The translations under genes and the position numbers were made by a program. Shown one piece after another: positions 44,344 to 53,958 of a stretch of 64,000 bases of DNA. Each line of letters opens with the position of its first letter. Position 1 is the stretch's first letter. Source of the stretch: Clostridium cylindrosporum DSM 605 (GTDB lineage: Bacteria; Bacillota; Clostridia; Clostridiales; Caloramatoraceae); the NCBI RefSeq assembly GCF_001047375.1, contig NZ_LFVU01000028.1:372001-436000 (forward strand). Direction: 5' to 3'. The notes below the pieces were generated by a model. The model saw nothing but the letters and a program-made list of their open reading frames with translations, searched no databases and was not told the DNA's origin.

Positions 44344-46452
44344 ATGGGATTAACCTATAAATCAGTTGAAAGATCCTCTTTTAAAGATATGTTTAACATT
44401 GAAAAAGAAGAGGGACAATATATTATAGGACTTGCTGGTAATCCAAACACAGGTAAAAGTACAGTATTTAACTCTCTAACAGGACTTCATCAACACACTG
44501 GTAACTGGCCTGGTAAAACCGTAGTAAATGCTAGGGGGGAATTTTCACATAAAGATAAAAATTACTCACTTATTGACTTACCAGGAACCTATTCTATTTT
44601 CTCCTCCTCAGTTGAGGAAACCGTAGCTAGAGATTTTATTTGCTATGCAAATCATGATGCAGTTATAGTTGTTGCTGATGCTACTTGTCTTGAGAGAAAC
44701 CTTTTATTATTATTTCAGGTAATGGAAATTACAGATGATATAGTTTTTTGTATTAATCTTATTGATGAAGCTAAGAAAAAAAACATTTCTATAGACAGAA
44801 AAGCTATAGAAAAGGAACTTGGAGTACCTGTGGTATTTACCTCAGCTAGAGATAATTTTGGTCTAGATGAATTAAAAGATAGGGTTTATGATGTAATCTG
44901 TGGAAAATGGAAAAACAAAAAGAAAACATTAGAATTTTCTGAGGACATAGAACTTAAAGTACAATCAATAAAATCATTAGTTGAAAAAGCTGATACTGGA
45001 CTTAATTCTAGATGGCTTTCCCTTAGACTACTTGATAGCGATGATTCTATTTTCAGTTCTATGAAGCAGTACATTAATGATGAAACCTTCTCTAAAATAA
45101 TAGATCTTAGAGATAAAATAAATTCACCAAATAAAGCAGAATTTCGTGAAATGATAATGGAGGAGAGCTATAAACTTTCCGAGAAAATCAAGTTAAAATA
45201 TGTTAAAGAAGATGATTTAAAACTTTTACGTGATAAGAAAATAGATGATGTAATAACATCTAAAATATTTGGTATTCCTCTTATGATGCTTCTACTTGCA
45301 TGTGTTTTGTGGATAACAGTAACAGGTGCTAACATACCATCGGAAATACTAAGTAACTTTTTATTTGGAATAGAAGCTAAGATTACAGATCTTTTTGTGT
45401 ATTTAAATGCTCCTGATTGGCTACATGGTTCACTAGTACTTGGACTTTATAGAACACTTGCTTGGGTAGTATCTGTTATGCTTCCACCTATGGCAATATT
45501 CTTCCCAATGTTCACCTTACTTGAGGACCTTGGTTATCTTCCAAGAGTTGCATTTAATATGGATCATATGTTTAAAAAAGCATGTGCACATGGTAAACAA
45601 TGCTTAACTATGTGTATGGGATTTGGATGTAATGCTGCTGGTGTTGTTGGGTGTAGAATTATTGAGTCTCCACGTGAGAGGATAATAGCAATTGTCACAA
45701 ATAACTTCGTCCCATGTAATGGCCGCTTTCCAACACTAATTGCTATTGCTACTATTTTCTTTTCAGGTACAGTACTATCTAAAGGCTCTATTTTCCCAGC
45801 AATTACAGTAACTCTTTTTATTATACTTGGGATAATGATAACTTTAGCCTGTTCATACCTTCTTTCAAAAACATTACTAAAAGGAGTGACTTCAAGCTTT
45901 ACACTAGAGCTTCCTCCATATAGAGTTCCAAAGATAGGTAGGGTTCTTTATACTTCCCTTATAGATAGAACTATATTTGTTCTTAAAAGAGCAGTTCTCT
46001 TTGCTGCACCTGCAGGGCTTATAACATGGATATGTGCAAATGTCTATATTGGTGATTTAAGTATTATTCAGCACATATCACAGTTTTTAGATCCATTTGC
46101 CAAGGTTATCGGACTTGATGGAGTTATACTAATGGCATTTATTTTTGGTCTTCCAGCTAATGAAATCGTTTTACCTATTTTGATAATGTCCTATTTATCA
46201 ACTGGTCATATGATTGAATTTGATAGCCTAGAATCACTTGCAAAGGTTCTTACTAATAATGGATGGACTGCACTTACTGCATTTAATACAATGTTATTTT
46301 GTCTACTTCATTGGCCATGTTCAACTACTCTTTGGACTATAAAGCAGGAAACAGGAAGTATTAAATGGACTGTTATTGCCTTCCTTCTTCCTACTATTAT
46401 AGGAATTGCTCTTTGTTTTGTTACAACAACTTTATATAGACTTATTTTCTAA
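44344..46452 (+). CDS. feoB: Ferrous iron transport protein B
   Basis: 702-aa GTPase-coupled Fe(II) transporter. N-terminal G domain: G1 GNPNTGKST (residues 32-40), G2 around HTGNWPGKT, G3 DLPGTYS; then a helical GDI-like spacer and a membrane part with two Gate motifs. Seen in the membrane part: MCMGFGCNAAGVVGCRIIESPRE-type signature with conserved Cys, NNFVPCNGRFP, and a second gate around LPANEIVLPI. Length and order are standard. Shine-Dalgarno AAAGGAG. Terminator shared with the convergent HlyIII gene. Confidence 0.97.
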   Translation: MGLTYKSVERSSFKDMFNIEKEEGQYIIGLAGNPNTGKSTVFNSLTGLHQHTGNWPGKTVVNARGEFSHKDKNYSLIDLPGTYSIFSSSVEETVARDFICYANHDAVIVVADATCLERNLLLLFQVMEITDDIVFCINLIDEAKKKNISIDRKAIEKELGVPVVFTSARDNFGLDELKDRVYDVICGKWKNKKKTLEFSEDIELKVQSIKSLVEKADTGLNSRWLSLRLLDSDDSIFSSMKQYINDETFSKIIDLRDKINSPNKAEFREMIMEESYKLSEKIKLKYVKEDDLKLLRDKKIDDVITSKIFGIPLMMLLLACVLWITVTGANIPSEILSNFLFGIEAKITDLFVYLNAPDWLHGSLVLGLYRTLAWVVSVMLPPMAIFFPMFTLLEDLGYLPRVAFNMDHMFKKACAHGKQCLTMCMGFGCNAAGVVGCRIIESPRERIIAIVTNNFVPCNGRFPTLIAIATIFFSGTVLSKGSIFPAITVTLFIILGIMITLACSYLLSKTLLKGVTSSFTLELPPYRVPKIGRVLYTSLIDRTIFVLKRAVLFAAPAGLITWICANVYIGDLSIIQHISQFLDPFAKVIGLDGVILMAFIFGLPANEIVLPILIMSYLSTGHMIEFDSLESLAKVLTNNGWTALTAFNTMLFCLLHWPCSTTLWTIKQETGSIKWTVIAFLLPTIIGIALCFVTTTLYRLIF

Positions 46453-46455
46453 TGT

Positions 46456-46500
46456 AAAAAGGCTAACCAAAGTAAATTATTACTTTAAGTTAGCCTTTAA
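46456..46500. terminator. Bidirectional terminator between feoB and the HlyIII gene
   Basis: 10-bp stem AAAGGCTAAC / GTTAGCCTTT (46458-46467 with 46489-46498) with A/T flanks on both sides; it serves the convergent genes. Confidence 0.82.
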
Positions 46501-46503
46501 TAA

Positions 46504-47142
46504 TTATCTTACATATAAAAGTATAGTTAAGAAATGGAATACACTTCCTGCTAAAACAAATAGGTGCCAAACCGCATGATTATATGGCCATTTATCCTTA
46601 GCATAGAATATACACCCTACAGTGTATGATAGTCCTCCTAGAACTAATAAAACTAATCCTCCTGTAGATAGTGCCATAATAATATCTTTTAAAGCAATTA
46701 CAATGAACCATCCCATTCCTATATACATAAATGTTGAAATCTTTTCAAACTTTTCAAGGAAGAATATCTTCATAAAAATCCCAAACAAAGTGCATCCCCA
46801 TACTACTCCAAATATTGTCCATCCAAGTGAACCCCTTAAAATAGTTAATGTAAAGGGAGTGTATGTTCCAGCAATTAATAAAAATATAGATGAATGGTCA
46901 ACTATTCTTAGAATCTTCTTTACATTAATATTAGGTATACTATGATAAAGTGTTGAACCCATATATAAAACTATTAAAGTAACTCCATATATTATGGAAC
47001 TTACCATATACCACACATCACCATAGTTAACACCACAAACAATTAGTAATACCAAGGCAGCTATAGCTAGAAGCAAACCTATACCGTGGGTAATTGCATT
47101 AGCTATTTCTTCCCCTTTAGTATAAAACTTTAAATTTTCCAT
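46504..47142 (-). CDS. Hemolysin III / PAQR family membrane protein
   Basis: 212-aa seven-TM protein of the HlyIII (YqfA/YplQ, PAQR-like) family. Conserved metal-site residues: EEIANAITHGIGLLLA, GSTLYHSIP, IVDHSSIFLLIAGTYTPF, and HAVWHLFVLAGSVFHF (two His). The fold resembles adiponectin receptors, a Zn-dependent lipid hydrolase class; the bacterial role in membrane stress is only partly known. The name hemolysin is historical. Shine-Dalgarno AGGAGAAG. Confidence 0.94.
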   Translation of the reverse strand: MENLKFYTKGEEIANAITHGIGLLLAIAALVLLIVCGVNYGDVWYMVSSIIYGVTLIVLYMGSTLYHSIPNINVKKILRIVDHSSIFLLIAGTYTPFTLTILRGSLGWTIFGVVWGCTLFGIFMKIFFLEKFEKISTFMYIGMGWFIVIALKDIIMALSTGGLVLLVLGGLSYTVGCIFYAKDKWPYNHAVWHLFVLAGSVFHFLTILLYVR

Positions 47143-47191
47143 TCTATCTTCTCCTTATAAACAAATTAGAAGCAAGGCGTTAAAATCATCC

Positions 47192-48088
47192 TTATAGATT
47201 CGTAATTTTGTCTGCTGGAATACTTGGTATATTTACTGATTTACCGCTGTTAATGTCACTTAACTTAGTTATTATCTTTATGTTTAAAGTCATTCCTGAT
47301 GAAGCTTCACTAACATTGAAGGATAGCTCTTCTCCATATAGGTACCCATCCTTATTAATCTTACCAGTATACTTAACATTTTGGAATTTTAAATTCTTAA
47401 TTAAAGTTTTATATTCCTCTACTGCTTTCTTAGCCTCTTCCTTTGCAGACTTTTGAATTTCTTCTTTATTTACACTTCCTACTCCTTGCGTCTCAGCCAT
47501 AGAAATAAGTTGTGATTCTACTGCAGACTCCATTGCAGTAAAGACACTTTGAGAAGCTATTGCCTTATCAATTAGCTTTGTCACAGTCTCACCACTAATT
47601 TCTGCACTTACAACTTTATCTGAATTATCTCCATTTTTAAGCTTTAAAGATTCTTTAACCTTAGTATCATCCTTTAATACTGAGGCTAAACCTGATGCCA
47701 TTGTAGATCCTATCTCTGTAATAGATTTTTCTCCATTATTAGAATTCATTTTTAGATACTGATCTGACTCAGGATCCTTTACATAAATTATATTCTTATC
47801 AGAATATATATCTATTGATATGTCTTTTCCTTGAAGTAGTGGAGATTTTGCACTAACCTTCATAGATGATTTTTGAGATTTACTGTCTATTTCCCCTTTA
47901 GCCTTTATATCAACGCCCATTCCTGCTAACCCTATACTTATGTCAGTGTCTTGCTTAGAATAAGTTATACCCTTATTCTTAGTTAGCGCATCTGATAATA
48001 CTTTTTCCGGTGATGATGAACACCCAATAAGTGTTAAGGAAAATATTATCGTTATAGCTGTAATAATTGATATTTTAATTTTAGTCAT
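47192..48088 (-). CDS. Lipoprotein of unknown function (LppX/DUF6612-like)
   Basis: 298-aa exported lipoprotein (lipobox LIGC, Cys23). The mature region alternates beta strands with short loops (DISIGLAGMGVDIKAKGEID, SMKVSAKSPLLQGKDISID, IYVKDPESDQYLKM), fitting a LolA/LppX-type half-barrel such as DUF6612 proteins. A helical segment rich in Glu/Lys/Ala (~195-225) follows, then strands to the C terminus. Shine-Dalgarno AAGGAGGG. The next gene downstream on this strand (HlyIII) is 49 bp away. No function known. Confidence 0.7.
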   Translation of the reverse strand: MTKIKISIITAITIIFSLTLIGCSSSPEKVLSDALTKNKGITYSKQDTDISIGLAGMGVDIKAKGEIDSKSQKSSMKVSAKSPLLQGKDISIDIYSDKNIIYVKDPESDQYLKMNSNNGEKSITEIGSTMASGLASVLKDDTKVKESLKLKNGDNSDKVVSAEISGETVTKLIDKAIASQSVFTAMESAVESQLISMAETQGVGSVNKEEIQKSAKEEAKKAVEEYKTLIKNLKFQNVKYTGKINKDGYLYGEELSFNVSEASSGMTLNIKIITKLSDINSGKSVNIPSIPADKITNL

Positions 48089-48178
48089 TTTATCCCTCCT
48101 TTATTCAAACAAAAATGTAAAAAACACCTTTATTATATATTAACTCTTACAAATCTTTTTAACAACTCATTTATATAA

Positions 48179-48211
48179 AAGGATCAGAACAATATATATT
48201 GCCTGATCCAT
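48179..48211 (-). terminator. Terminator after the 246-aa unknown gene
   Basis: Stem GGATCAG / CTGATCC extended by AC-AATAT pairing around 48181-48209, followed on the minus strand by TTTTATATAA. Confidence 0.8.
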
Positions 48212-48216
48212 TATTG

Positions 48217-48957
48217 TTAACTAATGCATTTGTTAAGTGGTTTAAATACTAAATCTATAATTTCCTTCTCTGAAAGCCCTATACCTTCTAAGCTACTATC
48301 CTGTTTGCTAAATGGTATCCAAATAAAAAAGTCTAATAAAATAAAGTTTAACTCTCCAGACTTTTCCATAGAATTAACAACATCTGCTACTTCACCTAAT
48401 GTAGTACAACTACTTAACTTTTTATTTAGATGTAGATTAGGGCTCTTTTCTAATTCCTTAGTATCTATTTTATCTGAAATACTTGGAAGTTGTTCCAAAA
48501 GACTTAGTCCTTCATCTGTAAATTGGAACTTCGTATATGTTCCTCCCTGGTCACTTTTTACCCCTGGTGTACTCCCTATAATTTCTATGTATACAGGTTT
48601 TTTTATAGAACCACTTATATCCTGTAGAACCTTTTTAATCTCACCTATTCTAAGCTTAGCTATAAAGTTATAAAAGAACCACTCATCTGTCATTATAAGG
48701 GCTTTGGGATAATACTCTGATAATTCCTTACATAATCCCTTCTCTACGCTAATACCACAATATATGTTATTTGTATCTTGCATAAGAGCATACTTACCAT
48801 ATCTAAATGATATACTCTCTCCTCCCTTTGAAATACTCCAAAGTGCTCTATCCATCTTAATTCTTTCAGAGGGCTTCGCAGAATACTGCTTTTTGAAATA
48901 ATTTAATTCATTAACTACCGCCTTTGCAGTATCTCTAGTGTTTGAAAACTTTAGCAT
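48217..48957 (-). CDS. Unknown soluble protein, 246 aa
   Basis: Good Shine-Dalgarno (GGGAGA) and codon use like neighbours, so a real gene. No signal peptide or membrane segment. It begins MLKFSNTRDTAKAVVNELNYF, contains ALMQDTNNIYCGISVEKGL, a middle beta region (KPVYIEIIGSTPGVKSDQ), and a helical C-terminal third ending ISEKEI-like acidic helix. I do not recognise a family. Single gene between the lipoprotein gene and helD, with its own terminator. Confidence 0.62.
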   Translation of the reverse strand: MLKFSNTRDTAKAVVNELNYFKKQYSAKPSERIKMDRALWSISKGGESISFRYGKYALMQDTNNIYCGISVEKGLCKELSEYYPKALIMTDEWFFYNFIAKLRIGEIKKVLQDISGSIKKPVYIEIIGSTPGVKSDQGGTYTKFQFTDEGLSLLEQLPSISDKIDTKELEKSPNLHLNKKLSSCTTLGEVADVVNSMEKSGELNFILLDFFIWIPFSKQDSSLEGIGLSEKEIIDLVFKPLNKCIS

Positions 48958-49089
48958 ATCTTTCTCTCCCTAATGTCAAATTTATATAATCTATATTTGT
49001 AATCCTAATTAGTATATATAATAAAAATATAATTAATACCCAAAATATTTTACTTTACAAAATCATTGTTATGGTTAACAAAGCATCAT

Positions 49090-49131
49090 TAAAATAAGAA
49101 GCTATGTTTTACATACTAGCTTCTTATTTTA
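49090..49131 (-). terminator. Terminator of helD
   Basis: Perfect 14-bp stem AAAATAAGAAGCTA / TAGCTTCTTATTTT (49091-49104 with 49117-49130), T tail AATGATG weak on the minus strand but the stem itself ends in TTTT. Confidence 0.78.
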
Positions 49132-49141
49132 GCCATATATA

Positions 49142-51442
49142 TTAACTGAAAATATCAGAATCCTTAACTTTTATATCATTAAGAAGTGGTGTCTTTCCTT
49201 TAATAGAATAAATATGAAGTCTATGAAGAGTTCTTGTAATTGCAACATATAAAAGTTTAATGTCAAGCTCACTATCACCATATTCTTCACCTATATTTAC
49301 TATAAATACATTGTCAAACTCTAACCCCTTAGCAAGATGGGATGGAACTAGAATAACTCCAGCTTCATATTCCATATTTTTATCACTTAATACAACACTT
49401 TGGATTTTGCCTGATTTGTCTAGAAGCTTTTTAAGACTTTTACACTCCTTAAGAGTCTTGCATAAAATAGCTATAGACTTATAATTCTCACCTTGACGCT
49501 TAAGTATTTTCTCTTCAAGCCCTTCAATAAGAATATCCTTATTATCAAACTCCCTATATTCTGGCTTTTCTCCATGTCTAATAACAGGCTTTGCAATTAC
49601 TGTATCTGGGTTATTTAGTGCTTTAATAACTTCATTTGCAAGATTCATAACCTCTATTGTTGTTCTATAACTTTGAACCAAGGTCATATAATTTGCCTTA
49701 TCATTTTTAAAGACTAATTCAATAACATCTTGCCAACTATCAAATGATCTATATGAGTATATACCCTGTGACATGTCCCCAAGAAGTGAGAACATAGTTG
49801 TTCCAAGGGCCTCTTTAAGTGCATAAAATTCAAATATACTAAAGTCCTGTGCCTCATCTATAACAACACTTCTAACATTTATTTTCTTGTCAAATCCGAA
49901 TATTTTGTGCTTAAGGTAAACAAGTGGAGCCAAGTCCTCAAGTTCTATTTTCTTATCATTAAATCTTTCAAGAGAATATCTACTGATAGCCTTCGCTTCC
50001 TTTTTAGAAAGTATTCCCTTACTATGTTCATATAAAGACTTTTCACTTAAAACTTCTTTATAATAATCATTAAGCTTTTTAATGTTAAACTTCTTCGAAT
50101 AATCCTTAACTGCATTTTTTATTTCTTTTTCTGCAAGCTTTAACTTCTCATCTCTTTGTTCTATTAAAGCTACAACTCTTTTTCTTCTCTCCTCAGGATC
50201 TCCTGAAGACTTTCTTTCCTTACTAATAGCCATGTCATAGCTAAACTCTATTTTTTTAATAATGTCCTTATCAACAAGGCTTAACTTGTTTTTTAGACTC
50301 TTTTCTATTTCCTTTATTCTTTTTTCAAAGGAATAAATGGTAAGGTCTTCTAAAAACATTTTTCTTACTTCACTATTTTCCATAAGTAGTTTTCCACGAA
50401 CAACAAAGTCATCCTCAGGTAAAAACTCTTTTTCTATTGAATCTATGTATGAATTTATTATGTCTATAAATTCCTTAGAACCTTTAAACTTTGCTACATT
50501 TACACCTTCCCCTGTTGAATCATCCTTAGACTCTATTATCTCAGCTAAGAAATCATCACGGCTATTTACCTTAGGCTTTGCTCCAAGTAATAGCTTCATA
50601 AAATCTACATAAGTACTTTGTCTAACATTTTCAACTCCAAGTTCCGGTAAAACCTCTGATATATAGTTTATAAATAAATTGTTAGGAGCAATAATTAAAA
50701 AATTATCTGGATCAAAGGTCTTTTCATATGTATACATAAAATAAGCTATTCTATGCAGTGCTATTGTGGTTTTTCCACTACCCGCTGCCCCCTGAATAAT
50801 AATAGGTTGGTGTAGTGGCGCTCTAATAACCTTATTTTGTTCTGCTTGAATAGTTGATGCAATATCCTTTAACCTACTTTCCGCATTAGCAGAAAGTGAT
50901 GCCTGCAAAAATGCATCTGTGGCTGTGATATCAATATCTAAAACCTCGCTTAGCTCACCTTTTTCTATACTTAGCTGTCTTTTTAAAGAAAGATTTCCAT
51001 TTTCTATTCCATCCGCTGTTTCATACTCAACTTCTCCAAGTCTTCCATCATAGTAAATAGACGCAACAGGTGCTCTCCAATCTACTATAAGCATCTCATT
51101 ATCCTCAGCCTTCATAAGTGAGGTCTTTCCTATATATATCCTTTGAACTTTTTCTTCCCCTTTTGCAGTATAATCTATCCTTGCAAAATATGGTTTATCC
51201 ATAGCTCTTTTATAAGCATAGTAATTCTTTTCTGCAAAATCCATAACCTGTGATTTTAGCATCATATCAATATATGCTGAACTATTTTCAGACATATCAG
51301 TATCTAGCATGTCCTCTTGCATGCTAACAAATGTATTAGATTTATACTCTTCAATAGCCTTTAAAGTTTTATCTAGGTATTCCTTTGTATAATCTAATCT
51401 TTCTTTTTCTATTTTATAATCCTTATGACTTTTACTGTTCAT
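49142..51442 (-). CDS. helD: HelD-type RNA polymerase-recycling ATPase
   Basis: 766-aa UvrD-like superfamily 1 protein of the HelD type, which binds stalled RNA polymerase and helps release it from DNA. N-terminal coiled-coil arm (~1-90; reaches into the secondary channel in known structures), MLIVDWRAPVASIYYDG, Walker A GAAGSGKT (218-225), a long charged helical insertion (~380-480, the clamp-opening arm), VVIDEAQDFSIFEF, SLLGDMSQGIYSYRSF, LVQSYRTTIEVM and LYVAITRTLHRLHI. Shine-Dalgarno AAAGGAA. Family assignment is clear; direct helicase activity should not be assumed. Confidence 0.93.
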   Translation of the reverse strand: MNSKSHKDYKIEKERLDYTKEYLDKTLKAIEEYKSNTFVSMQEDMLDTDMSENSSAYIDMMLKSQVMDFAEKNYYAYKRAMDKPYFARIDYTAKGEEKVQRIYIGKTSLMKAEDNEMLIVDWRAPVASIYYDGRLGEVEYETADGIENGNLSLKRQLSIEKGELSEVLDIDITATDAFLQASLSANAESRLKDIASTIQAEQNKVIRAPLHQPIIIQGAAGSGKTTIALHRIAYFMYTYEKTFDPDNFLIIAPNNLFINYISEVLPELGVENVRQSTYVDFMKLLLGAKPKVNSRDDFLAEIIESKDDSTGEGVNVAKFKGSKEFIDIINSYIDSIEKEFLPEDDFVVRGKLLMENSEVRKMFLEDLTIYSFEKRIKEIEKSLKNKLSLVDKDIIKKIEFSYDMAISKERKSSGDPEERRKRVVALIEQRDEKLKLAEKEIKNAVKDYSKKFNIKKLNDYYKEVLSEKSLYEHSKGILSKKEAKAISRYSLERFNDKKIELEDLAPLVYLKHKIFGFDKKINVRSVVIDEAQDFSIFEFYALKEALGTTMFSLLGDMSQGIYSYRSFDSWQDVIELVFKNDKANYMTLVQSYRTTIEVMNLANEVIKALNNPDTVIAKPVIRHGEKPEYREFDNKDILIEGLEEKILKRQGENYKSIAILCKTLKECKSLKKLLDKSGKIQSVVLSDKNMEYEAGVILVPSHLAKGLEFDNVFIVNIGEEYGDSELDIKLLYVAITRTLHRLHIYSIKGKTPLLNDIKVKDSDIFS

Positions 51443-51474
51443 ATTATTTTCCTTTCATATGGCCTTAAAACAAA

Positions 51475-51510
51475 AAAATATATTAGGCATTTTAATACCT
51501 AATATATTAT
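51475..51510 (-). terminator. Terminator of the SagB-like gene
   Basis: Stem AATATATTAGGTAT / ATGCCTAATATATT (about 51478-51508, near-perfect) followed on the minus strand by TTTTTTTGTTTT. Confidence 0.85.
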
Positions 51511-51564
51511 TACCTAATATCACATTCATTACAAGAAAACTTTGTCTAGAAAAAAGATTTTTAA

Positions 51565-52329
51565 CTATTCAATCTTTTTCCCAAGAGCCGCCATGTAGAT
51601 TATAAATTCATTTTCACCATCTAATCCTAGCATTTTATCTACTAAAACTTGATCATAAATTCCAATAGCACATGTTCCACATTCTATGCTTTCTGATGAA
51701 ATGTATAGATTTTGACATACATGGCCTACATCTATAAGAATTTTCTTGTGAGCCGTAACATCAAATTTATGCTCTGCTCTATACGGAATACAACTCCATG
51801 CAAAAATAACCGCACTTTTAGAAACAAAATTAGGTACAAATGGCTGTTTTGGAGTTGCCTCATCAATTTTTCTCTTAGCATCTTCAAGTTTATACATATA
51901 CATAAGTTTGTGTTCCAATGGAAGATATCTATATATTCCATCTTCTAAATTTTCAACCCTATTTATTATTAAATATGTTTCGAATGGATGAGAAGCTCCA
52001 CCTGATGGTACTCTTCTAAATGCTGTTTTAGTATATTTATTTATACTTTGAATTTCCTGTGTTGACCATAGTAAATAAGAAAGTTCGTTTAAAGTAATGT
52101 ATTCTTCTGAATACTTTCTGACACTTCTTCTGTCGTTTAAACAATCATATATATTATATTTAATTATATCCTCTTTTTTTACACTTGGTAATTCTATTAA
52201 GTCTTTTTTTTCATCATATTCCTTTATAAAAGGAGGAGCAGGTAATCCTTTTTGTTTGTCTGTTTTTATATCATCTAAAATCTTAAAATTTGCTTTTAAA
52301 AACTCTCTATTCACCTTATATCTATCCAA
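51565..52329 (-). CDS. SagB-type / nitroreductase-family oxidoreductase
   Basis: 254-aa FMN-dependent oxidoreductase of the SagB/ThcOx branch of nitroreductases. Motifs: NDRRSVRKYSEEYITLNELSYLLW (FMN contact), RRVPSGGASHPFETYLI, HKKILIDVGHVCQNLYISSE and CGTCAIGIYD, then FIIYMAALGKK. SagB enzymes oxidise azolines in peptide natural products, but this branch also contains stand-alone members in clostridia. No cyclodehydratase or precursor-peptide gene lies nearby. TTG start at 52329 behind AAGGGG. Its own terminator makes it a single-gene unit. Confidence 0.87.
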   Translation of the reverse strand: MDRYKVNREFLKANFKILDDIKTDKQKGLPAPPFIKEYDEKKDLIELPSVKKEDIIKYNIYDCLNDRRSVRKYSEEYITLNELSYLLWSTQEIQSINKYTKTAFRRVPSGGASHPFETYLIINRVENLEDGIYRYLPLEHKLMYMYKLEDAKRKIDEATPKQPFVPNFVSKSAVIFAWSCIPYRAEHKFDVTAHKKILIDVGHVCQNLYISSESIECGTCAIGIYDQVLVDKMLGLDGENEFIIYMAALGKKIE

Positions 52330-52447
52330 TTTAATCGCCCCTTAATACTAGAAAATTTTAATGAAGATATCTATTTCATTAAGTTACTTAATATAATACT
52401 ACTTTTTCATAATATTTTATGTTACTAAAGTCACCAAATGTAAAAGT

Positions 52448-53191
52448 CTAAAAATTCGAGACATTATATGGACAATTCTTTCCTATGCACTCCTTATTAA
52501 ACCTTGAAAAATTACATTTAGGAATAGACTTTTCCCAGTCATAAATCTTTATATTCATATTTTCATCAAGTAACCTTGCAGCTAAAGTTATAGATGTAAA
52601 CACTCCTTTTTTACAGCATCTAGGACCTCCTATTTTGGCAAGGGATAGAAGGACCCTTCCTGTACCTTCATTTACCAGTCCCCATGTATCCTTTGTAAGA
52701 GGAGTTGTTGATGTAATAACGCTTAAAAATATTCCACAACCTACAGCTGCACCACAACTTCCATAAAAACCACAAAAACCACCCTTTACATTTTCAGCTC
52801 TTTCTTTTGCTATTAATAGTTTCCTTCCCTTAAAATCTTCACTTTCTCCAATACTATTATAGTAGGATGCTATTAATACAGCTGGAACTAAATAGTGATG
52901 TTCAGGTCCATGCATAAAAAAGTCCTTGCTATTCATTATGTCATTTGCCATTTCTATTGGATTTGTTTTTTTAGTAGACTTACAATATGAAAGTATAAGG
53001 TCTACTCCACTTAAACTATGACAAACATCACATACATAATGTTCCGCGCCACATGCTACATTACTGTTAAATACTTTTCCACAATATACACAATTTAATT
53101 CTTTATATTCCTCACTATACACAAGCTGCTCACCACAAAGTATGCAGTTATTTTTATTTATCTTATCCACAGCCTCATCATTTAATCCCAT
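52448..53191 (-). CDS. Cysteine-rich DUF5714-type protein
   Basis: 247-aa protein with an N-terminal zinc-ribbon-like region (CILCGEQLVY, LNCVYCGKVFNSNVACGAEHYVCDVC; ~8 Cys in the first 60 residues) followed by a conserved domain: FFMHGPEHHYLVPAVLIASYYN, GGFCGFYGSCGAAVGCGIFLSV, GGPRCCKKGVFTSITLAARLLD and C-terminal CIGKNCPYN. It matches my recollection of DUF5714. The many paired cysteines suggest Fe-S or zinc binding. Function unknown. It directly follows the DUF1847 gene (1-bp gap). Confidence 0.75.
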   Translation of the reverse strand: MGLNDEAVDKINKNNCILCGEQLVYSEEYKELNCVYCGKVFNSNVACGAEHYVCDVCHSLSGVDLILSYCKSTKKTNPIEMANDIMNSKDFFMHGPEHHYLVPAVLIASYYNSIGESEDFKGRKLLIAKERAENVKGGFCGFYGSCGAAVGCGIFLSVITSTTPLTKDTWGLVNEGTGRVLLSLAKIGGPRCCKKGVFTSITLAARLLDENMNIKIYDWEKSIPKCNFSRFNKECIGKNCPYNVSNF

Positions 53192-53192
53192 A

Positions 53193-53792
53193 CTATTTAT
53201 TCTCCTTTAAGTATATAGCAGCAAGGGGATTATGCTTTAGTACTCTGTCCTTTACAGCTAAAACAGTTACAGGTGCATTTGAATGCTTTATTGCTAATGT
53301 ATCATGACCAACACAAAGCCCTAATATTACATTAAAATCAGTTTTCATTTCATTAAGGTATAAAGCTTGACCTATTGGATTACACATAATATCTTTCTTT
53401 GTCATATTCTCCTTAACTACTTCACCTATTCCTATTTCGCTTTTTGGAATACCACCATTTTTACACATAACGCCAATTACATCTAAATCATTTGATTCAA
53501 ATATTTTCTCTATAATTTCTGCTTCCTTACTTAAACCTATACAGAAAATAAGACCTATTTTTTTATAATCACATTTTTTGATAAATTCAATTGTTTCTTG
53601 AATTCTTGTGATATTTCCCCCACCTTCTTCTGTAACTAAGGCTGCATTATAAGCTATAGACTTATCCTCATCCTTATATAAATTTCTAGCCTTTTCTTGA
53701 ATCTTACCTTCCCTTGTAGGACAAATTCCGGGTAACTGCTCTTTTTCCCCCTTTGAACATCCTTGAACTTTACATATAGCACAATTAAACAT
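53193..53792 (-). CDS. DUF1847-type cysteine protein
   Basis: ~199-aa protein beginning MFNCAICKVQGCSKGEKEQLPGICP: a compact CxxC-x4-C-type site likely holding metal. Later segments alternate beta strands and helices (KIGLIFCIGLSKEAEIIEKIF, VIGVMCKNGGIPKS, DIMCNPIGQALYLNEM, VILGLCVGHDTLAIKHSNAP), resembling DUF1847. Start ATG 53792 (GGAGG 9 nt upstream) is preferred over the ATG 6 nt earlier. Co-transcribed with the DUF5714 gene. Its reading frame is typical of anaerobes and methanogens; biochemical role unknown. Confidence 0.78.
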   Translation of the reverse strand: MFNCAICKVQGCSKGEKEQLPGICPTREGKIQEKARNLYKDEDKSIAYNAALVTEEGGGNITRIQETIEFIKKCDYKKIGLIFCIGLSKEAEIIEKIFESNDLDVIGVMCKNGGIPKSEIGIGEVVKENMTKKDIMCNPIGQALYLNEMKTDFNVILGLCVGHDTLAIKHSNAPVTVLAVKDRVLKHNPLAAIYLKENK

Positions 53793-53958
53793 AGTCATAA
53801 CCCTCCACCTGTTAATCTTCTTAATATTTCCATGGTATATTATTTTACTTTTACTATCAATACAGACTTTTAAGATAGTACTTTAAATAAAAATTTATCT
53901 ATAATCAAAAACTCTTTCACCTACTATATATATGCACAAAAATACTTTTTACCATATA

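Noticed and set aside
49142-51442. Restriction- or defence-type helicase
   Set aside because: Motifs and the N-terminal coiled coil match HelD; no methylase, nuclease or other defence gene is adjacent.
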